NCBI RefSeq assembly: GCF_001956315.1
Contig: NZ_MOLY01000045.1
Location: 62,001 to 126,000 of the forward strand
Reading direction: 5' to 3'
DNA: 64,000 bases
From: Sphingomonas montana
Lineage (GTDB): Bacteria > Pseudomonadota > Alphaproteobacteria > Sphingomonadales > Sphingomonadaceae
Shown: piece by piece, positions 59,279 to 64,000 of the stretch
How positions within the stretch are numbered: position 1 is the stretch's first letter
Layout of the letters: each line of letters opens with the position of its first letter
The notes under the pieces: model-generated
The model's input: the letters and a program-made list of their open reading frames with translations, nothing else
Databases searched by the model: none
What the model was told of the DNA's origin: nothing
Made by a program: the position numbers and the translations under genes

Positions 59279-62047
59279 ATGGATTTCGATAAGGGCGAAA
59301 CCGATTGGGGCTGGTCCAAACTGGATGCCGCTCAACGCGGGATGGTGCACCAAGGATTTGATTTTGGCTATTATGCTAAATGCAATCCCGATATTCCGAC
59401 AGAGAATGTCGACCTGTTTAGACATTACATTACGGAGGGATGGCGACAGGGTCGGAATCCGAATACATCATTCCAGACGATTGAGTATATACTGAAGCAT
59501 CCCGAACTTTTGGGCTCGGGGTTGCATCCATTCTTCCATCACCTCTTCCCCGACGCGTTCGCCGGCGAAACGCGCGACGAGGCGGCCCCGACGCCGGCCG
59601 AGGCCTCAGCGGCATCGAAGCTTCCCGCAATCGACTTTCCGGCACTCGCCGGTTCCATCGGTTCGGGTTCGGGCGGGGAAACGACTGCAAATCTGGCGGC
59701 GATCAGACCGCTCAGCGTCGACGAAGCCTTCCATGGTTTGTCCGAGGGAGACATTGCTCGACTACGTACCGAATTCGATAGCGCCTATTATCTAGCGGAA
59801 AATCCGGAAGTACGAATTTCGGGGGTCGAACCGTTTACGCATTACATGACTGTCGGGTGGCTGGAACGTCGAAACCCAAGCCCGGATTTCTCGACAAAAT
59901 TCTATCTCGATCTTTATACGGACATTGCAAATTCGGGAATGAACCCGTTTGTTCATTGGGCACTACACGGCAAGAAAGAGCTTCGCGCATCCATATCGTT
60001 CCGTGTAAAAATGGCGCGGAAGCAGTATGCGCCAAAAGTTTCAGCGCTGGTTCCCAACTATAATCACGGTCGGTTCCTGGCGCAACGTCTCGACTCGATA
60101 TTGAACCAGACCTACCCGGATATCGAAATCACCGTCCTGGACGATTGCTCCAGCGACAATAGTCGTGAAGTCATCGACGAGTACGCCGCCCGTTATCCGG
60201 GCCGCATCAAGCGGATGTACAACGAAACCAATTCGGGCGGGGTTTTCAGTCAGTGGCGCAAGGGCGTGGGCAGCGCCGATGGCGAGCTTGTCTGGATCTG
60301 CGAGAGCGACGATTTCTGCGAGCCGGACTTCGTTGCAAAACTGGTCCCGTATTTTGCCGATGATACCGTCCAGATGGCATTCGGCCGGATCCTGGAAACC
60401 GATATCGAAGGGTCGCCTAACCTTTGGCTGGACACGTACCGGGAGCATGCCGAAGCGGGGATATGGGACACGCCCCTCGTTCGTCCTGCAGCGGACTGGT
60501 TCGCCCATGGCTTCGGCGTCAGCAACCTGATCGCGAATGTCGGCGGCTGCCTTTTCCGGCGCGCACCCGTATCTCTGGCCGTCTGGCAGCAGGCAGCCAG
60601 CTACCGGGTCGTCGGCGACTGGTATCTGTATCTGCAGATTGCAGCCGGCGGCCAGATCGCCTGGGATCCGGAAGCAATATCCTACTTCAGGCGTCATGGA
60701 CTGAACACGTCCTCCAGCTCGTTTACAGGAACGGGTTTTTATACCGAGCTCGAACGCGTAATGATCGAAATGCGCAAGACTTGGGACATTCCGCATTCGA
60801 CAGTCATAAAATTCTACAACAACATTCTTGAACAATATCGTTATTTCAAACTGGAAAGCGAGCACGGCCCTCTCGACCTGCACTGTAATCTCGACAGGAT
60901 GCTGGCAGTCACCCGCCAGCGCGGCCACATCCTGATTTCCATGTTGGGATTTGTACCGGGCGGCGGGGAAAGTTTCCCGATCCAGCTTGCCAACAGCCTC
61001 GTCGATGCCGGGTGGATTGTGTCGATGCTTATCTTCGTCTCGGACGAAGTGAACGTCCACATGCGCGGATCGCTCAATCCGGCAATCTCTGTCTATGATG
61101 CCGCCTGGGTTACCGAGTATGGCTGCGACCGGTTCATTCGCCAGGCTGGTATATCGTTGATCCACTCCCACACCGTTGGTGCGGAAATGCACTTCTATCA
61201 CATGTGGAACTTGGATCCCGAGATTCCCTATGTCGTGACGTTGCACGGATCATATGAGGCGTCCGACATACCCTCCGAAATGATGGCGCGGATATCGCAG
61301 TCGGTCGATCACTTCGTCTACACCGCGGACAAGAATCTCGTTCCCCTGGAAAATCAGGGCATCGCACCTGATCGTTTCACGAAGATGGCAAACGCAATGC
61401 CGATCGATCCCCTGCCGTTTCCGAAAACCCGCGAAGACATGGGCATCGCACAAAATGCGGTCGTCTTCACGCTTGTCGCGCGCGGCATCAAGCGGAAAGG
61501 TTGGCGTACGGCGATCGAGGCATTCAAGCTACTTCGTCGGCGGCATCCCAACCGCCCGATGCACCTCTGCCTGGTCGGAGATGGCGACGAGCCCGATCGG
61601 CACCGCAAGACGCACGGCAACGATCCCGATATCAGCTTCCTGGGTTACCAGTCGCGGATCCACGGCCTGTACCGCATGAGCGACGTGGCAATCGTACCGA
61701 CGCGATTTGCTGGGGAATCCTATCCGCTATGCATCATCCAGGCGCTCCAGGTCGGTACGCCGATCGTGGCAAGCGACGTGGGCGAGATCAGCGCCATGCT
61801 GCGAAACGATGCCGGCATCTGCGGCGGGGTGGTTATGAAGGCCGTCCGGGATACGCCGACATTCGTCACCGCATTTGCAGATGCCATGGAAGCAGTCCTT
61901 GATGATCGCCTGCGGGACGCGCTTCGCGAAGGCGCACGCGAGCTCGGCCACAAATACGACATGACGCCGCTCGTCGAGACATATGGCAGTCTGTACAGTC
62001 AGGTGATCGGCGGCGCGATCGGCGCCCCGTCCAACCCCGTCGCCTAA
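59279..62047 (+). CDS. Large GT2-GT4 fusion glycosyltransferase with N-terminal repeat modules
   Basis: 922 residues from ATG 59279. Residues 27-90 and 165-232 carry copies of a FDxxYYxxxNPDV...HYxxxGWxxGRNP module. Residues ~253-480 are a GT2 domain (SALVPNYNHGRFLAQRLDSI, CESDDF metal motif). Residues ~575-900 are a GT4 domain (FVPGGGESFPIQLAN, LVARGIKRKGW, FAGESYPLCIIQALQVG). The two catalytic domains could add successive sugars. Divergent from the secreted protein gene. Confidence 0.88.
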   Translation: MDFDKGETDWGWSKLDAAQRGMVHQGFDFGYYAKCNPDIPTENVDLFRHYITEGWRQGRNPNTSFQTIEYILKHPELLGSGLHPFFHHLFPDAFAGETRDEAAPTPAEASAASKLPAIDFPALAGSIGSGSGGETTANLAAIRPLSVDEAFHGLSEGDIARLRTEFDSAYYLAENPEVRISGVEPFTHYMTVGWLERRNPSPDFSTKFYLDLYTDIANSGMNPFVHWALHGKKELRASISFRVKMARKQYAPKVSALVPNYNHGRFLAQRLDSILNQTYPDIEITVLDDCSSDNSREVIDEYAARYPGRIKRMYNETNSGGVFSQWRKGVGSADGELVWICESDDFCEPDFVAKLVPYFADDTVQMAFGRILETDIEGSPNLWLDTYREHAEAGIWDTPLVRPAADWFAHGFGVSNLIANVGGCLFRRAPVSLAVWQQAASYRVVGDWYLYLQIAAGGQIAWDPEAISYFRRHGLNTSSSSFTGTGFYTELERVMIEMRKTWDIPHSTVIKFYNNILEQYRYFKLESEHGPLDLHCNLDRMLAVTRQRGHILISMLGFVPGGGESFPIQLANSLVDAGWIVSMLIFVSDEVNVHMRGSLNPAISVYDAAWVTEYGCDRFIRQAGISLIHSHTVGAEMHFYHMWNLDPEIPYVVTLHGSYEASDIPSEMMARISQSVDHFVYTADKNLVPLENQGIAPDRFTKMANAMPIDPLPFPKTREDMGIAQNAVVFTLVARGIKRKGWRTAIEAFKLLRRRHPNRPMHLCLVGDGDEPDRHRKTHGNDPDISFLGYQSRIHGLYRMSDVAIVPTRFAGESYPLCIIQALQVGTPIVASDVGEISAMLRNDAGICGGVVMKAVRDTPTFVTAFADAMEAVLDDRLRDALREGARELGHKYDMTPLVETYGSLYSQVIGGAIGAPSNPVA

Positions 62048-62120
62048 CGGCCGGTAGCCCGAACCGTTTGACCGCTGCCCGTCATGGGCGTTCCCTCAAG
62101 CCAAGCTGGAAGGAACGCTT

Positions 62121-63866
62121 ATGATGCTTCCCTATCTCCGTGGCCTTGTGGCCTTGCTTCCAAGGGATCCCGGTGCGGCCGCACGGATCGCATGGTGGTG
62201 GTTGACTGGTCGGCGGGTACGCGCACTTGCGCAATTCCGCCGCGCGGTCACGCCACTGCCGAACAGCTATCGCCTCTGGCTGGCGATCCACCAACCTGAA
62301 ACCTTCCGATCCAAGGCATCGATCGACGGGCCGCGCCTGGCCGTTCATGTGCACCTGACAGGATCAAACCCACTGAACGACGCGCTATCGTCGCTCGTCA
62401 GGCAAAGTTTCGAAGACTGGGAGCTTTACCTCACCACGACGGAGACTGAGCCCCCCACGGTAACCGCGCGCCACGCCGACGATCGAAGGATCCACTTCTG
62501 GCCCGTCTCCGTGGCGTCTCGAGCGGCAGGACTGAAGGCGATCCTGCAAGAAACGGCTGCGCAATATGTCGTTCCGCTTCCGGCCGACTGCGTTCTGACC
62601 CTGGGTGCGCTTCTGGCTTATGCACACGCGATTCGGGATGCGGCGACCAATGCCGTTTTCTATGCCGACCAAGATGAATATGGGGCAAGTGGTAGCAGGA
62701 CGACGCCGTGGTTGAAACCCGAATGGGACCGGGACCTGTTCCTCGCGCAAGACTATCTATCCATGGCATGCGCCATCCCGGTGGAAGCCGCTCGGAATAT
62801 TGCCGTGGATGCCGGATGGCCCGATGAAATCGCCGTCTACGGCATCCTGATCGAACTTCTGGCATGTCCCGATGCCGCACCGGCTCGACACGTTCCATAT
62901 GTTGCGACCACCACACCGCCGGACGTCTGGCAGCGTGGATCATCGGCACGCGCCGCCCTGGTTGCCAACCATGTCGGCGTTCCAGTGACGACCGGTCCGT
63001 TTGGAACCCTGATCCTTCACTGGCCTTTGCCTGATCCGCTTCCACGGGTCAGTATCGTCATACCGACCAGAGACCGGATCGACCTGTTGCGCACATGCGT
63101 CGACGGCATCCTGCACGCGACCGATTATCCATTACTAGAGCTGATTATCGCGGATAATGACAGCACAGAACCCGCGTCAATCACGTATTTCAACGAAATT
63201 TCCCGGGATCCGCGCGTAAAGATTGTCCGTTGGCCGCATCCGTATAATTACTCGGCCATAAACAATCATGCCGTTACGCACGCAGGCGGCGACTATATAT
63301 GCCTCCTGAACAACGACGTAGAAATTATAGATCCGTCATGGCTACGCGAAATGATTGCTCAAGCAATCCGGCCGGGCGTAGCTGCCGTTGGTGCCCGATT
63401 GCTCTATGCCGATCGCAGCGTGCAGCATGCCGGCGTAGTGGTGGGAATAGGAGACGCCGCAGGACACGCCCACCGCGCCTTGGCTGACGGGCAACCCGGC
63501 TGGTTCGCCCAGTCGTTGATTACGCGGTGTGCAACCGCGGTCACTGCGGCCTGCCTGGTAATCGAAAAGGCCAAGTTCGACGCAGTCGGCGGGCTGGACG
63601 CCGAAAGCCTCGCGATCGCATATAACGATGTGGATCTATGCCTGAAACTTCGGGCGGCAGGCTGGCATAACATCTACGCATCCCAAGCGGTCCTGATCCA
63701 CCATGAAAGCAAGTCGCGGGGTTTCGATTTCGCCCCCGAGCATATAACCCGCTACCACCAAGAGCTCCTGAAATTCCAGGAACGCTGGCAGACCGTTGGT
63801 TTCGCGGATCCGACCCATCATCCGAAGCTCGACCCGCAATCCGAGCAGTATCGTCCGGGACTATGA
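62121..63866 (+). CDS. Tandem GT2 glycosyltransferase
   Basis: 581 residues. The N-terminal half (about 70-270) is a divergent GT2-like domain (YADQDEYGASG). The C-terminal half (about 310-540) is a clear GT2 domain: SIVIPTRDRIDLLRTC, DNDSTE, LLNNDVEII (DxD-like), and YNDVDLCLKLRAAGW. Similar double-GT2 enzymes occur in rhamnan and O-antigen loci. It starts 73 nt after the previous gene. Confidence 0.87.
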   Translation: MMLPYLRGLVALLPRDPGAAARIAWWWLTGRRVRALAQFRRAVTPLPNSYRLWLAIHQPETFRSKASIDGPRLAVHVHLTGSNPLNDALSSLVRQSFEDWELYLTTTETEPPTVTARHADDRRIHFWPVSVASRAAGLKAILQETAAQYVVPLPADCVLTLGALLAYAHAIRDAATNAVFYADQDEYGASGSRTTPWLKPEWDRDLFLAQDYLSMACAIPVEAARNIAVDAGWPDEIAVYGILIELLACPDAAPARHVPYVATTTPPDVWQRGSSARAALVANHVGVPVTTGPFGTLILHWPLPDPLPRVSIVIPTRDRIDLLRTCVDGILHATDYPLLELIIADNDSTEPASITYFNEISRDPRVKIVRWPHPYNYSAINNHAVTHAGGDYICLLNNDVEIIDPSWLREMIAQAIRPGVAAVGARLLYADRSVQHAGVVVGIGDAAGHAHRALADGQPGWFAQSLITRCATAVTAACLVIEKAKFDAVGGLDAESLAIAYNDVDLCLKLRAAGWHNIYASQAVLIHHESKSRGFDFAPEHITRYHQELLKFQERWQTVGFADPTHHPKLDPQSEQYRPGL

Positions 63867-63876
63867 CGCGACAAGC

Positions 63877-64000
63877 CTACCCACGCAGATGCTTCGAAAG
63901 CCAGCGCCTAAGCGACGTCCCGTACGCACGCCCCACTCGTTTCTCAGCGATTACCTCGCCAAGATACATGTTCGGACGGGGAAGCCCGTCGCTGATCGCG
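63877..64000 (-). CDS. Partial C-terminus of an unidentified protein
   Basis: The last 40 codons of a minus-strand frame that enters from beyond 64000 and stops at TAG 63879-63877: it includes GLPRPNMYLGEVIAEKRVG and ends SLRRWLSKHLRG. The sequence is protein-like and basic, convergent with the GT2 gene 10 nt away. Too little is seen to name it. Confidence 0.55.
   Translation of the reverse strand, partial: AISDGLPRPNMYLGEVIAEKRVGRAYGTSLRRWLSKHLRG

Overview
The window looks like a stretch of chromosome from a high-GC alphaproteobacterium, most likely a sphingomonad (Sphingomonas or a close relative). This is inferred from gene order, high GC, the ribosomal protein sequences, a Gly/Arg-rich S5 extension and a dispersed inverted repeat of a kind I recall from such genomes. 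No rRNA, tRNA, CRISPR array, integrase or insertion sequence was seen.

Region 1 (1-12718) is housekeeping and signalling: a 3'-truncated Hpt phosphotransfer protein; a yfgM-bamB-der-tusA cluster headed by panB; a membrane chemoreceptor translationally coupled to a small membrane protein; guaA with a TraB/GumN lipoprotein-like partner; a soluble receptor whose signalling tip precedes its sensor domain; and a secreted prolyl oligopeptidase.

Region 2 (12802-37887) is the str-S10-spc-alpha ribosomal superoperon, read on the minus strand from rpsL to rplQ. It is interrupted twice. After rpmD there is an intrinsic terminator and a Na/Pi-cotransporter-family gene before rplO-secY-adk. Between adk and rpsM sit a catalase-like gene (plus strand) and a divergent YdeP-type molybdopterin oxidoreductase (minus strand). 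Terminator-like hairpins with U-tracts also lie after rpsJ, before rplC, and 19 nt before secY, so the cluster appears to be cut into separately tuned segments. Ribosomal protein S12 carries Arg at position 88, a known streptomycin-resistance residue.

Region 3 (38123-43678) is mixed: a cation diffusion facilitator, a lipoprotein alpha/beta hydrolase, a DUF3140 protein, a PAP2 phosphatase, lpdA and a PhyH-type dioxygenase. A 94-bp inverted repeat separates PAP2 from lpdA.

Region 4 (43788-64000) is a surface polysaccharide locus. It holds KpsC-like and KpsS-like Kdo-linker enzymes, a GT4 glycosyltransferase, the full dTDP-L-rhamnose pathway (rmlC-B-D-A), and a KpsE-M-T ABC exporter. These are followed by a methyltransferase with a long coiled coil (a possible chain-length terminator analogous to WbdD), a sugar epimerase, a secreted protein of unknown function, and two large multi-domain glycosyltransferases. 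Together they suggest a rhamnose-containing, ABC-exported capsule built on a Kdo linker. The outer-membrane export protein and Kdo synthesis genes are not in the window. The most unusual points here are the KpsC with one intact and one eroded module, and a short repeat module shared by the methyltransferase and the 922-residue glycosyltransferase.
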